The notes: generated by a model from the sequence alone, not told the origin. Shown: positions 27,225 to 39,229, numbered from the stretch's first letter. The stretch: DNA of 64,000 nucleotides from Pseudomonas entomophila (GCF_013523165.1 NZ_JAAMQI010000015.1:1-64000); one strand, 5' to 3'. Numbers and translations are program-made.

Positions 27225-27939
27225 GCACGCCGTTCAGGCGCGGGTAGGGAAGCTTCAGCTCGATGTGGCCCATGGCGTAGGGCGCGATGGCATAGACTTC
27301 GTACTTGAGGATCACCGCGCCGTAGGTCAGGGCGATGTGCGGGGTCTGGCGGAAGGGCCAGGTCTTGACGAACTCGGGGTCCTTGTCCATGCCGGTGCTG
27401 ATCAGCCAGGCACGGTGGGACTCCTCGGCGGTCTTCCAGAAGGTCGCCTCCTGGCCCGGCACCAGCATGTCCTGCAAGGTCAGGACCTTGTCCAGCTTGC
27501 GCGAATAGTTGATGAAGCCACGCCCCGGCATGCCGTGGGCGCCGCCGCTGTCCAGGTAGCTGGACAGTTCGATGATCACCAGCCCGTCATGCTGCTCGCG
27601 TACCTTGGCCTGCAGGTAGCTGCTGTTGCGCTTCTCGGCGCTGGCCAGGTAGGCCGCCTCGTAGGCCTTGAGCGATGCCGGCGCGGTGCCGTTCTGGTTG
27701 TCTTCGGTCAGTTGCAGCAGGCGGCGCTCGACGATGGCATCGAGCTTGGGCAGGGTCGGGAAGTGCACCACGTCGATGTTCACCAGCGGGCAGTCGCGTT
27801 CGCTGCAACCGGGCTTGACGTGCTCCCACGCCTCGCGCTTGGTCTCCAGCGGTGCCCGGTAGTTGGGCTCGAACAGGCTCTGGCAAGCGCCCAGCGCCAG
27901 GGCCAGCACGGCTACGGAAGTCAGTTTGACCAGCGTCAT
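27193..27939 (-). CDS. RsiV-like DUF3298 lipoprotein
   Basis: A 248-residue predicted lipoprotein: a hydrophobic leader and lipobox LGAC with Cys19. The mature part matches the DUF3298/DUF4163 (RsiV-like) periplasmic fold: NIDVVHFP at the start, then IELSSYLDSGGAHGMPG and a C-terminal AIAPYAMGHIELKLPY, which is where RsiV C-terminal domains end. In Bacillus RsiV this fold binds lysozyme, but here there is no sigma-binding or transmembrane part. It is probably an envelope protein of unknown ligand. The coding end overlaps cytX tail-to-tail by 32 bases. Confidence 0.7.
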   Translation of the reverse strand: MTLVKLTSVAVLALALGACQSLFEPNYRAPLETKREAWEHVKPGCSERDCPLVNIDVVHFPTLPKLDAIVERRLLQLTEDNQNGTAPASLKAYEAAYLASAEKRNSSYLQAKVREQHDGLVIIELSSYLDSGGAHGMPGRGFINYSRKLDKVLTLQDMLVPGQEATFWKTAEESHRAWLISTGMDKDPEFVKTWPFRQTPHIALTYGAVILKYEVYAIAPYAMGHIELKLPYPRLNGVLKPELFPGRG

Positions 27940-28125
27940 GTGGATCCTTGCAAGACAAAGGTAGATCGGCCTTCGACCGTCGGCACGGCCTTCGGTTCGG
28001 CACTAAGCTAACAGAGCGGCGCCTGGCTGTCGTGCGTGCCGCCGCGATTGGCGGAAAGGGGTGAAACCCGTCGAGTCGCAGAGTAGGATGGCGCGATGCG
28101 GTAATTGAGGTAAACGAGGTCATAC

Positions 28126-28743
28126 ATGTCAGAATCGTTGAATTCGATGCCCCAGACGGTCGAGATCGTCGAGCGGGTCAATTGCTATCAGGGCTTCTAC
28201 CGGCTGGACAAGCTGCGCTTGCGCCATGAGTTGTTTGCCGGCGGCCTGGGTCGCGAGATCAGTCGTGAACTGTTCGTGCGCCATGACGCCGTGTGCGTGC
28301 TGCCCTACGACCCCCAGCGTGACGAAGTGGTGCTGATCGAACAGTTCCGCGTCGGGGCCTTGGACAAGACGCAGAACCCCTGGCTGATCGAGCTGGTGGC
28401 CGGCCTGATCGACAAGGACGAGCAGCCCGAGGAGGTCGCCCACCGCGAAGCCGAGGAAGAAGCGGGCCTGACGTTCTCCGCGCTGTGGCCGATGACGCGT
28501 TACTTCCCGTCTCCGGGCGGCAGCGACGAGTTCGTGCACCTGTTCCTGGGGCGCTGCGACAGCGAAGGCGCTGGCGGCCTGCATGGGCTGGAAGAAGAGG
28601 GCGAGGACATCCGCGTCAAGGTCTGGTCGTTCGAGGACGCCCTGCAGGCCGTGCGCGACGGGCGCATCGCCAACGCCGCCAGCATCATCGCGGTGCAATG
28701 GCTGGCGCTCAACCGTGACGAAGTCAGGGGGCTGTGGTCGTGA
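28126..28743 (+). CDS. nudF: ADP-ribose pyrophosphatase NudF
   Basis: A 205-residue Nudix hydrolase that splits ADP-ribose to AMP and ribose 5-phosphate. The Nudix box runs from G93 (GLIDKDEQPEEVAHREAEEEAG, 93-114), with the catalytic REAEEE at 107-112. The N-terminal swapped domain and the SPGGSDEFVHLFLG region after the box are typical of NudF dimers. GAGG precedes ATG 28126. The stop overlaps the next start as GTGA. In P. aeruginosa the same chain nudF-DUF1249-cpdA-yqiA-parE is found. Confidence 0.93.
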   Translation: MSESLNSMPQTVEIVERVNCYQGFYRLDKLRLRHELFAGGLGREISRELFVRHDAVCVLPYDPQRDEVVLIEQFRVGALDKTQNPWLIELVAGLIDKDEQPEEVAHREAEEEAGLTFSALWPMTRYFPSPGGSDEFVHLFLGRCDSEGAGGLHGLEEEGEDIRVKVWSFEDALQAVRDGRIANAASIIAVQWLALNRDEVRGLWS

Positions 28744-29186
28744 GCCCGCTGCGCGAACGCTACCGCGTCGATCTGATCGGCCTGCAAGCGGCCTGCGAGG
28801 CCAATTATGCGCGGCTGATGCAGCTGCTGCCGACCATGCGCGAAGGCATGGGTTCGCGGCGCATCGGCATGACCCAGGGCGACCAGATGCTCGGCGTGCT
28901 GGTGCTCGACGTGGTGCTCACCTGCCCCTACACCACCACGCTGCGCGTGCGTCAGGAGCACAGCCTGCCCTGGCTGCCGGTGCCGCAGCTCGAGGTGCAG
29001 GTCTACCACGACGCGCAGATGGCCGAGGTCATCAGCGCCGAGCATGCACGCCGCCTGCGCAGCATCTACCCTTACCCCAACGATGCCATGCATCAGCCCG
29101 ACGAAAAGGCCCAGCTCAACCTGTTCCTGGGCGAATGGCTGAGCCACTGCCTGGCCTGCGGCCACGAGCTCGAAGCGGTGCGCTGA
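28740..29186 (+). CDS. DUF1249 family protein
   Basis: A 148-residue cytoplasmic protein of the conserved gammaproteobacterial DUF1249 (YqiB) family, unknown in function. It has YRVDLIGLQAACEANYARL at the start, a central LDVVLTCPYTTTLRV strand pair and YPNDAMHQPDEKAQLN near the end. GTG 28740 overlaps the nudF stop (GTGA) with AGGGG nine bases upstream; GTG 28734 is too close to that site. Its fixed position between nudF and cpdA is the only functional hint. Confidence 0.85.
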   Translation: MSPLRERYRVDLIGLQAACEANYARLMQLLPTMREGMGSRRIGMTQGDQMLGVLVLDVVLTCPYTTTLRVRQEHSLPWLPVPQLEVQVYHDAQMAEVISAEHARRLRSIYPYPNDAMHQPDEKAQLNLFLGEWLSHCLACGHELEAVR

Positions 29187-29259
29187 GCCTGCACGGCCCG
29201 CGCCCTGCGCCCGCCACCTGTCATCATTCGTTCGCCACCCGCCGTGAGGAGACGGTCCC

Positions 29260-30075
29260 GTGTCGCCATTCGACGCTTCGCAAGACACTGCCCCCGTACG
29301 CGTGGTGCAGCTGACCGATCCCCACCTGTTCGCCAGCCCGGACGGGACCCTGCTGGGGGTCAACACGCGGGACAGCCTGCGCCACGTGGCCGAGCAGGTG
29401 CGGCGCGAGCACCCCGACCTCGACGTGCTGCTCTGCACCGGGGACCTGTCCCAGGACGGCAGCGTGGCGTCCTACCAGGCCTTCGACGACGCGACCGCCA
29501 CCTTGGCCGCCCGGACGCGCTGGCTGCCTGGCAACCACGACCGCCTCGAAACCATGGCGGCCGTGACCGAAGGCAGCGACCGCCTGCAGGCCGTGACCGA
29601 CGTGGGCGGCTGGCGCATCGTCACCCTGGTGTCCACGGTACGCGGTGCCACCCATGGCTGGCTCGACGACGCGCAGCTGGCGGTGCTGGAAGCGGCGCTG
29701 GACGGTGCAGGCGCGCGGCACTGCCTGATCTGCCTGCACCACCAGCCGGTGGACATCGGCTGTGCCTGGATGGCCCCCATCGGCCTGCGCAACGCTGAGG
29801 CGCTGTTCGCACGCCTGCAGGGGCGGCCGCAGGTGAGGGCGCTGCTCTGGGGGCACGTGCACCAGGCCTGTGATCGGGAGGTGGATGGCCTGCGGCTGCT
29901 GGCCTCGCCGTCCACGTGCATCCAGTTCGCACCCGCCAGCGAAGACTTCGTGGTGAGCGAGGAGCACCCCGGCTACCGCTGGTTGCACCTGCACCCGGAC
30001 GGACGGCTGGACACCGGCGTCGAGCGGGCGCGGGATTTCGAGGTGACCCTGGACCTCGACGGACCCGGCTATTGA
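29260..30075 (+). CDS. cpdA: 3',5'-cyclic-AMP phosphodiesterase CpdA
   Basis: A 271-residue class III metallophosphoesterase that lowers cAMP, and so tunes Vfr/Crp regulation. All metal motifs are seen: D20-P-H22 in QLTDPHL, GD62 in CTGDLSQDG, GNHD (91-94), HH (160-161) and GHVH (198-201). GTG 29260 follows GAGGAG. It lies 73 bases after the DUF1249 gene on the same strand, as in other pseudomonads. Confidence 0.93.
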   Translation: MSPFDASQDTAPVRVVQLTDPHLFASPDGTLLGVNTRDSLRHVAEQVRREHPDLDVLLCTGDLSQDGSVASYQAFDDATATLAARTRWLPGNHDRLETMAAVTEGSDRLQAVTDVGGWRIVTLVSTVRGATHGWLDDAQLAVLEAALDGAGARHCLICLHHQPVDIGCAWMAPIGLRNAEALFARLQGRPQVRALLWGHVHQACDREVDGLRLLASPSTCIQFAPASEDFVVSEEHPGYRWLHLHPDGRLDTGVERARDFEVTLDLDGPGY

Positions 30076-30183
30076 GCACGATGTAACACCCTCGCGCTAC
30101 GCCAACCTGGGGTGAACAGGCTACACTGCGCGTCCCCGCGCCCGTCTCTCGACGGGCCTGTCGCCGCAGACCCCAGGAGCAGC

Positions 30184-30792
30184 ATGTCGGCTTCGATCCT
30201 CTACATCCATGGTTTCAACAGCTCGCCGCTGTCGCGCAAGGCGCACCAGCTCGACACGGCGATGCGCCAGCTCGGTCTGGCCGAGCGGCTGCGCATTCCG
30301 GCCCTGCACCCTCATCCGCGCCAGGCCATCGCCCAGCTCGAAGCCGCCATCGCCGCCCTCGGTCAGCCACTGCTGGTGGGCAGTTCGCTGGGCGGCTACT
30401 ATGCCACCCACCTGGCCGAGCGCCATGGCCTCAAGGCCTTGCTGATCAACCCGGCGGTCGCGCCGCACCGGCTGTTCGACGGTTACCTCGGCACCCAGCG
30501 CAACCTCTACACCGACGAAACCTGGGAGCTGACCCTGGACCACGTGCAGGCCCTGGCCGACCTGGAAGTGCCTGCGCCACAGGCCGGCGAACGCATCCAG
30601 GTCTGGCTGCAGACCGGCGACGAGACCCTCGACTACCGCCAGGCGCAGCGCTATTACCAGGCCTGCGACCTGCGCATCGAGGTCGGCGGCGACCACGGTT
30701 TCCAAGGCTTCGCCCAGCGTCTGGACCAGGTCCTGGCCTTCGCGGGCGTCGAACCGGAGCGCTACGCAGCGCTCGATGCTTCGAGTTTCTGA
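30184..30792 (+). CDS. yqiA: YqiA-type alpha/beta-hydrolase (esterase)
   Basis: A 202-residue alpha/beta-hydrolase of the YqiA/YcfP family. The nucleophile elbow GSSLGG has Ser68, the acid is likely in QTGDETLDY, and the catalytic His lies in GGDHGFQGF near the C-terminus. The N-terminal ILYIHGFNSSP forms the oxyanion region. The natural ester is unknown. ATG 30184 is preferred over 30112 because homology begins at SASILYIHGF. parE starts 34 bases later, so they may be cotranscribed. Confidence 0.87.
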   Translation: MSASILYIHGFNSSPLSRKAHQLDTAMRQLGLAERLRIPALHPHPRQAIAQLEAAIAALGQPLLVGSSLGGYYATHLAERHGLKALLINPAVAPHRLFDGYLGTQRNLYTDETWELTLDHVQALADLEVPAPQAGERIQVWLQTGDETLDYRQAQRYYQACDLRIEVGGDHGFQGFAQRLDQVLAFAGVEPERYAALDASSF

Positions 30793-30826
30793 TTTTTTGC
30801 ATTCACCAGACTGACGACGAGAATCC

Positions 30827-32731
30827 ATGGCCAATCCCAGCGCTAGCGCCTACAACGCAGACGCCATCGAGGTCCTCTCCGGCCTCGATCCGGTCCGCAA
30901 GCGGCCGGGCATGTACACCGATACCAGTCGGCCGAACCACCTGGCCCAGGAAGTCATCGACAACAGCGTCGACGAAGCCCTGGCCGGTCACGCCCGCTCG
31001 ATCCAGGTGATCCTGCACGCCGACCATTCCCTCGAAGTGTCCGACGATGGCCGCGGCATGCCCGTGGACATCCACCCCGAAGAAGGGGTGTCCGGGGTCG
31101 AGCTGATCCTCACCAAGCTGCACGCCGGCGGCAAGTTCTCCAACAAGAACTACCAGTTCTCCGGCGGCCTGCACGGGGTCGGCATCTCGGTGGTCAACGC
31201 CTTGTCCAGCCAGGTCCGGGTCCGGGTCAAGCGCGACGGCAACGAATACCAGATGAGCTTCGCCGACGGTTTCAAGGCCAGCGAGCTGCAGGTGGTCGGC
31301 ACGGTCGGCAAGCGCAACACCGGCACCAGCGTGTACTTCGCGCCGGACCCCAAGTACTTCGACTCGCCCAAGTTCTCCGTGAGCCGTCTGAAGCACGTGC
31401 TCAAGGCCAAGGCGGTGCTCTGCCCGGGGCTGTCGATCGGCTTCGAGGACAAGGGCACCGGCGAGAAGGTCGAGTGGCATTACGAAGACGGCCTGCGCTC
31501 CTACCTGGTCGATGCGGTCAGCGAGTTCCAGCGCCTGCCCGACGAGCCTTTCTGCGGCAGCCTGGCCGGCAACAAGGAGGCCGTGGACTGGGCCTTGCTG
31601 TGGCTGCCCGAAGGGGGCGACAGCCTGCAGGAAAGCTACGTCAACCTGATCCCCACCGCCCAGGGCGGGACCCACGTCAACGGCCTGCGTCAGGGCCTGC
31701 TCGACGCCATGCGCGAGTTCTGCGAGTTCCGCAACCTGCTGCCACGGGGCGTCAAGCTGGCGCCTGAAGACGTGTGGGAGCGTATCGCCTTCGTCCTGTC
31801 GATGAAGATGCAGGACGCCCAGTTCTCCGGCCAGACCAAGGAGCGCCTGTCGTCGCGCGAGGCTGCCGCATTCGTCTCCGGCGTGGTCAAGGACGCGTTC
31901 AGCCTGTGGCTCAATGCCCACCCCGAGCTGGGTCTGCAACTGGCCGAGCTGGCCATCAGCAACGCCGGGCGACGGCTCAAGGCCAGCAAGAAGGTCGAGC
32001 GCAAGCGCGTGACCCAGGGCCCGGCGCTGCCAGGCAAGCTGGCCGACTGCGCCGGGCAGGACCCGATGCGCGCCGAGCTGTTCCTGGTCGAGGGCGACTC
32101 GGCCGGCGGTTCGGCCAAGCAGGCCCGTGACAAGGAATTCCAGGCCATCCTGCCGCTGCGCGGCAAGATCCTCAACACCTGGGAAGTCGACGGGGGCGAG
32201 GTCCTGGCCAGCCAGGAAGTGCACAACATCGCCGTGGCCATCGGGGTCGACCCGGGGGCTGCCGACCTGACCCAGCTGCGCTACGGCAAGGTCTGCATCC
32301 TCGCCGACGCCGACTCCGACGGGCTGCACATCGCCACGCTGCTGTGCGCGCTGTTCGTCCAGCACTTCCGCCCCCTGGTCGAGGCCGGCCATGTCTACGT
32401 GGCCATGCCGCCGCTGTACCGCATCGACCTGGGCAAGGAGATCTACTACGCCCTGGACGAGGCCGAGCGCGATGGCATCCTCGACCGGCTGGTGGCCGAG
32501 AAGAAGCGCGGCAAACCCCAGGTGACCCGCTTCAAGGGGCTGGGCGAGATGAACCCGCCCCAGCTGCGCGAAACCACCATGGACCCGAACACCCGCCGCC
32601 TCGTGCAACTGACCCTGGACGACCTGCAGGGTACGCGGGAGATCATGGACATGCTGCTGGCCAAGAAGCGCGCCGGCGATCGCAAGAGCTGGCTGGAGAC
32701 CAAAGGCAACCTGGCCGAGGTCCTGGTGTGA
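30827..32731 (+). CDS. parE: DNA topoisomerase IV subunit B ParE
   Basis: A 634-residue ATPase subunit of topoisomerase IV, which decatenates daughter chromosomes. The GHKL ATP site shows VIDNSVDEAL (near 44-53), SDDGRGMPV and the GLHGVG lid loop. The TOPRIM domain has EGDSAGGSA (about 424-432) and DADSDG for Mg2+. It ends with the conserved TRFKGLGEM segment. ParC lies 1.5 kb downstream with two small genes between. Its stop is overlapped by the next GTG (GTGA). Confidence 0.97.
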   Translation: MANPSASAYNADAIEVLSGLDPVRKRPGMYTDTSRPNHLAQEVIDNSVDEALAGHARSIQVILHADHSLEVSDDGRGMPVDIHPEEGVSGVELILTKLHAGGKFSNKNYQFSGGLHGVGISVVNALSSQVRVRVKRDGNEYQMSFADGFKASELQVVGTVGKRNTGTSVYFAPDPKYFDSPKFSVSRLKHVLKAKAVLCPGLSIGFEDKGTGEKVEWHYEDGLRSYLVDAVSEFQRLPDEPFCGSLAGNKEAVDWALLWLPEGGDSLQESYVNLIPTAQGGTHVNGLRQGLLDAMREFCEFRNLLPRGVKLAPEDVWERIAFVLSMKMQDAQFSGQTKERLSSREAAAFVSGVVKDAFSLWLNAHPELGLQLAELAISNAGRRLKASKKVERKRVTQGPALPGKLADCAGQDPMRAELFLVEGDSAGGSAKQARDKEFQAILPLRGKILNTWEVDGGEVLASQEVHNIAVAIGVDPGAADLTQLRYGKVCILADADSDGLHIATLLCALFVQHFRPLVEAGHVYVAMPPLYRIDLGKEIYYALDEAERDGILDRLVAEKKRGKPQVTRFKGLGEMNPPQLRETTMDPNTRRLVQLTLDDLQGTREIMDMLLAKKRAGDRKSWLETKGNLAEVLV

Positions 32732-33719
32732 TCCGTAACGTGCTGATCATGGGGCTGGTGGGGCTGGCGTCGGTCGCGAGCCTCGCGCAGGCGGCCTCGT
32801 GGCCCGAGCTGGACTTCGTCGCCGAGCACCCTGTCGATGGCATGCGTGGCGGCAACCTCTCCGGCCTGGCCCTCTGCCAGGGCCAGCTGTGGGCCGTGTC
32901 GGACCGTGACGACGACCAGATCTACCGACTCGACACCCAGGCCAACACCTGGCAGGCCGAAGCGCGGACGTTCCAGGCACCCCCGGCGCCAGACAGCGGT
33001 TTGCCCTGGGGGCTGCGTTCGAGCTCCTGGGCTGCGGCCTACCTGCGCGGTGGGGCACTGGACTTCGAGGGCATCAGTTGCGACCGGCAGGGCAATGCCT
33101 ATGTGGTCAGCGAAGCCCAGGCCAGCGTGCTGCGGGTGCCGCCGACCGGCGAGGTGGAATGGCTCCGGATCGACCCGGCCATGGTGCGTCAGGCACGGGC
33201 CAGCGGCATGCTGCTGCACTTCAACGCCTTGTTCGAAGGGCTGACGGTGAACCCGGCAGGCGACCGCCTGTGGCTGGCTGCCGAACGTGAGCGGCGTGGC
33301 CTGGTGGCCTTGCATCGCCAGCAGGCGGTGTGGACCTGCGTGGAAGGGTGCGTGCTGTTCAGCGAGGCGGGCAAAGAGGCGCCGCCGCGCCAGACCGGCC
33401 GGACCCGCCCCATCACGCGGGATTTTTCCGATCTGGCCTGGTTCGAGGGCAAGCTGTTCACCCTCGAGCGCAATGCCTATCGGCTCTGCCGCCGCACGCC
33501 CGACAGCGGTGAAGTGGAACGCTGCTGGTCGTTCGCCGAAGGCGGGCTGGCCGAAGGCCGGCGCTATGACGAACCCTACGGGCTGGCCGAGGCGCTGGTG
33601 ATCGATCGTCAGGGTGCCTGGATCGGCCTGGACAACAACAATGCCCGACGTGCCGACGGGGAAACCCGGCCCATCGTCTGGCGATTCGCCGCGCCCCCGG
33701 GCGGCTGGAGCACCGCGCC

Positions 33720-33723
<4 letters not shown>
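32728..33723 (+). CDS. Secreted esterase-like / phytase-like beta-propeller protein
   Basis: A 331-residue protein with an N-terminal signal peptide (cleavage near LAQAAS) and the esterase-like activity of phytase family fold, a predicted propeller. Repeated blade motifs include NLSGLALCQGQLWAVSDRDD, FEGISCDRQGNAYVVSE, FEGLTVNPAGDRLWLAAE and FSDLAWFEGKLFTLERN. It probably acts in the periplasm; the substrate is unknown. GTG 32728 overlaps the parE stop and TTG 33720 of the next gene overlaps its own stop, so the frames are tightly coupled. Confidence 0.75.
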
Positions 33724-36498
<2,775 letters not shown>

Positions 36499-36672
36499 GC
36501 CTGTAACCCGCCGGGACGTTCGCCCAGGCGACGCTCCGGCAGAAAGGCTGGAGTTGCCCCGGCATTTCGCGGATGATAGGCGCCTCTTGGCGCCAGCGCG
36601 GCTGCGCGCCTCTACCGAACTTGACACGTATCACTGCGGTCCGCCGCCACGGCGGCCGCCTGGATGGGATGA

Positions 36673-37383
36673 ATGAACGTTCTGCGCCTTCCATTTGTGT
36701 GGCTGATGACTGGCGTATTGGGCTTGGCCGGCTGCAGCGTCCATCAGCCGACGGCCCTGTATCAGCTCGACAGCGGGGACCCTGGCCAGCCGTCCCAGCA
36801 CGCGGGCCTGGCCGTGGTGCTCGGCCCGGTGTCGGTCGCCGACTACCTGCAACGCGAAACCCTGTTGCAGCGCCAGGCCGACGGTAGCCTGACCGGCGCG
36901 ACCGGTGGACGCTGGGCGGGCAGCCTGTCATCGGACATCGATCAATTGCTGGTGCGCCAACTGGCCTGGCGTCTGGACAGCCAGCGCGTGGTGCTGGCCC
37001 CGGCCACCGCCGGGTTCAGCCCGGACGTGCAGGTGCTGCTCTCGATCACCCGGCTCGATTCGGGCGTCGGGCAGCCGGCGGTTCTGGACGCGCAGTGGCG
37101 TCTGCTCGACCGGCGCGGCAAGGTGCGTGACAACCGCATCGTCCACCTCGAACAACCGCACGAAGGGAGCGAAGCCGCCCAGGTGCAGGCGCAAGGGCAG
37201 CTGTTGCAGAAGCTGGCCGAGCAGTTGAGCGTGGCGGTCAAGCCGCTGGCCAATCAACCGGCGATCGCCGAAGAGGCGACGAAGAAGCCTGCCGCACCTA
37301 CCCAGGTGCGCAAGGATGCCCAGAAGCCGAAGATCCCGATGGCCACGCCGATTCGTACCGACCTGGAAGTCTATCGGTTCTGA
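36673..37383 (+). CDS. PqiC-like ABC-transport auxiliary lipoprotein (orphan)
   Basis: A 236-residue predicted lipoprotein (lipobox LAGC, Cys21) of the PqiC/DUF330 ABC-type transport auxiliary family. It has the typical VVLGPVSVADYLQRETLLQR segment and WAGSLSSDIDQLLVRQLAWRL helix. The C-terminus has a Lys/Ala/Pro-rich linker (about 205-230). PqiC works with PqiA/PqiB lipid-transport tunnels between membranes, but no MCE or permease gene is next to it here, so it is an orphan copy. Position 175 bases after parC is not tightly coupled. Confidence 0.7.
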   Translation: MNVLRLPFVWLMTGVLGLAGCSVHQPTALYQLDSGDPGQPSQHAGLAVVLGPVSVADYLQRETLLQRQADGSLTGATGGRWAGSLSSDIDQLLVRQLAWRLDSQRVVLAPATAGFSPDVQVLLSITRLDSGVGQPAVLDAQWRLLDRRGKVRDNRIVHLEQPHEGSEAAQVQAQGQLLQKLAEQLSVAVKPLANQPAIAEEATKKPAAPTQVRKDAQKPKIPMATPIRTDLEVYRF

Positions 37384-37390
37384 GGGATTG

Positions 37391-37616
37391 CGGGCCTGCG
37401 GCCGATCGCGGCACAGGGGCCGCGCCTACACCACCGCAGTGGTACAGGCCATCACGGTCCATGTGGAAGATTCTGTGGTTTCTGCCAAGCGAGAATGTGG
37501 GCCCTACGGGCCCAATCGCGGCACAGGGGCCGCTCCTACACCCACCGCAGTGGTGCAGGTAATCACAGTCCATGTGGGAGCGGCCCCCGTGCCGCGATTG
37601 GGTCCGCAGGACCCAC
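37391..37616. repeat. Convergent junction: REP/BIME block d (two linker copies)
   Basis: Two units in tandem: inverted arm GATCGCGGCACAGGGGCCGC with linker CACCGCAGTGGTACAGG (about 37432-37448), then inverted arm CAATCGCGGCACAGGGGCCG with linker CACCCACCGCAGTGGTGCAG (37539-37558) and forward arm GGGAGCGGCCCCCGTGCCGC with GATTGGG. The whole gap 37384-37723 otherwise contains only the terminator of the opposing gene. Confidence 0.8.
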
Positions 37617-37693
37617 AACATCACTCCCACGCAATCCGCCAGTGACATAAAGCGCGCTTAGCGAAAGCGTCACTGAAGGCTCAGTGCGCAACG

Positions 37694-37719
37694 AAAAAGG
37701 TGGTCATTCGACCACCTTT
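37694..37719 (-). terminator. Intrinsic terminator of the AhpA-like gene
   Basis: AAAGGTGGTC (37696-37705) and GACCACCTTT (37710-37719) form a perfect 10-bp stem with a 4-base loop. Read on the minus strand it ends in TTTTT, 4 bases after the stop codon at 37724. Confidence 0.9.
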
Positions 37720-37723
37720 GCTT

Positions 37724-39229
37724 TCACTGCCCGCGACGCTCGTGCATCCGCGCCAGCTGGCGCTCGAGCATGGAAGGGTAGGGCTCCATCAGCCGCTCGA
37801 CGCAGCTGGCGCCTTCCGGGCTGGCGATCGGGCGGATGCGCGCGCGCTGGCGAATCAAGGCATCCTCGCCCACGCTGCGTTCGACCAGCAGCAGGTTGCG
37901 GCTGTGCTGGGACAGCGCCAGGGCACCCTGGGCCTTCTCGGTCAACAGCAGGTCGACCTGGCTCAGGCCGTGCAGGTCCTGGCCCAGCATCAGGCCCAGC
38001 TGCAGCTGCAAGGTGATGCCGCTGTCCGCGACTTCGATCTGCAAGGCATGGCCCAGGGCGCGCAGCAGCTCGCCGCAGCAGATGGCATTGGTCAGGTAGT
38101 CCTCACCGCTGTCGCCGCTGTTGAACAGCAGCAAGGTGCTGCCGTCGTTCAGGGTGTACATGGTGCCTTCGTACAGTGAGGCGGCCTGCTCCAGGCAGTC
38201 GCGGTAGCGCTCCTGAAGCTCGTTCAGGCGGGTGCGTGGCAAGCGGCGCAACTGGTCCTGGGAGCCCAGCTGCACGGCCAGCACCGCGCTGGTCTGCGGC
38301 TCGGCCTTGACTGCCGGGACAGGTTGCGGCGCGCCGGCCGGAGCAGGCTGGTCGATCACCAGGTCGGCGAAGGCCTCGTCATCGTGTTCGTCATCGCTCG
38401 CGGTCAGCGGGACAGGTGCCGGGCGCACGGCCCGCGCGGTCGGCTGGGTCGCCGGTGGCACTTCGACGAACGTCTCGTCATCGTGCTCGTCGTCGTACAC
38501 CTCGTCCTGCTCGTCGATTTCAGGCTCGGGCGGTGGTGGTGGCGCCAGGCGCGCATGCAGCTGACGCGCGATGTCGCCAATCTCATCCTGACGATCGGTG
38601 GCCGGCGTGTAGGGGTGCGGCTCACGCAGCCAGACCCGCAACTGCAGCAGGGGCGTGGTGATCGAACGCCCCGTGCGAAGGCTGAGGACCAGGCACAGCA
38701 CCGCCAGGATCGCGGCGAGCACACCCATGCTTTGCAGACTGATCAGCATCGGTTGCTGGAACTGCGCCATGTCCAGGCTGATGCGCAGTTGCCCGGCAGG
38801 CACGTCCTGGAAGGTGATGCGTGTCTGGTACACACCCTTGGCCTCGCCGAGCAGACCGTTGCGGGGCCGTTGCCCGGCTTCGGCGAGGATCCGGTTGTCC
38901 ACGCTGTAGATGGCGGCGTGGGCCACCAGCGGGTTCTTCGCCAGGTTGCCGAGCAGCACGTTGAGGCTGAGGATGTCGTTGGCCACCAGCAGCTCGGTGG
39001 CCGACGTGGCGGTCTGCGTGATCAGGCTCTGACCGAGCGCGTCTGCCTGCTCGTGCATCGCCTGCCTGAACTGCAGCCCCATGACGCAGGCGTAGATCAC
39101 CAGGGCCAGGGCCACCAGGAAAAGGTTGTTGAAGGCTATCCGCAGCACCAGCGGGAGACGACGCTGGCGCAGGGCACGGAAGAGCATCACGAAGAAGTTG
39201 TCTGGCTTGACGGGCGTGGGCCGGTTCAC
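37724..39229 (-). CDS. ahpA: AhpA-like membrane sensor protein with degenerate cyclase-like domain
   Basis: A 501-residue inner-membrane protein of the family named AhpA (hemolysin regulator) in pseudomonads, matching PA4961 beside serB. TM1 is about 34-51, with a periplasmic domain of some 110 residues, TM2 about 164-184, a HAMP-like segment to 230 and an acidic linker (238-290) that repeats DDEHDDE. From 315 the sequence resembles a class III nucleotidyl cyclase domain (YEGTMYTLNDGSTLLLFNS, then LQLGLMLGQDLHGL) but lacks the metal-binding Asp of the first strand, so it is probably non-catalytic. Start GTG 39229. A TATACT -10 (39265-39270, minus) precedes it. Confidence 0.7.
   Translation of the reverse strand: MNRPTPVKPDNFFVMLFRALRQRRLPLVLRIAFNNLFLVALALVIYACVMGLQFRQAMHEQADALGQSLITQTATSATELLVANDILSLNVLLGNLAKNPLVAHAAIYSVDNRILAEAGQRPRNGLLGEAKGVYQTRITFQDVPAGQLRISLDMAQFQQPMLISLQSMGVLAAILAVLCLVLSLRTGRSITTPLLQLRVWLREPHPYTPATDRQDEIGDIARQLHARLAPPPPPEPEIDEQDEVYDDEHDDETFVEVPPATQPTARAVRPAPVPLTASDDEHDDEAFADLVIDQPAPAGAPQPVPAVKAEPQTSAVLAVQLGSQDQLRRLPRTRLNELQERYRDCLEQAASLYEGTMYTLNDGSTLLLFNSGDSGEDYLTNAICCGELLRALGHALQIEVADSGITLQLQLGLMLGQDLHGLSQVDLLLTEKAQGALALSQHSRNLLLVERSVGEDALIRQRARIRPIASPEGASCVERLMEPYPSMLERQLARMHERRGQ

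Noticed and set aside
37391..37616. Direct repeats with spacers, considered as a CRISPR array
   Set aside because: Only two units, palindromic REP arms and the same repeats elsewhere in both orientations; no cas genes.
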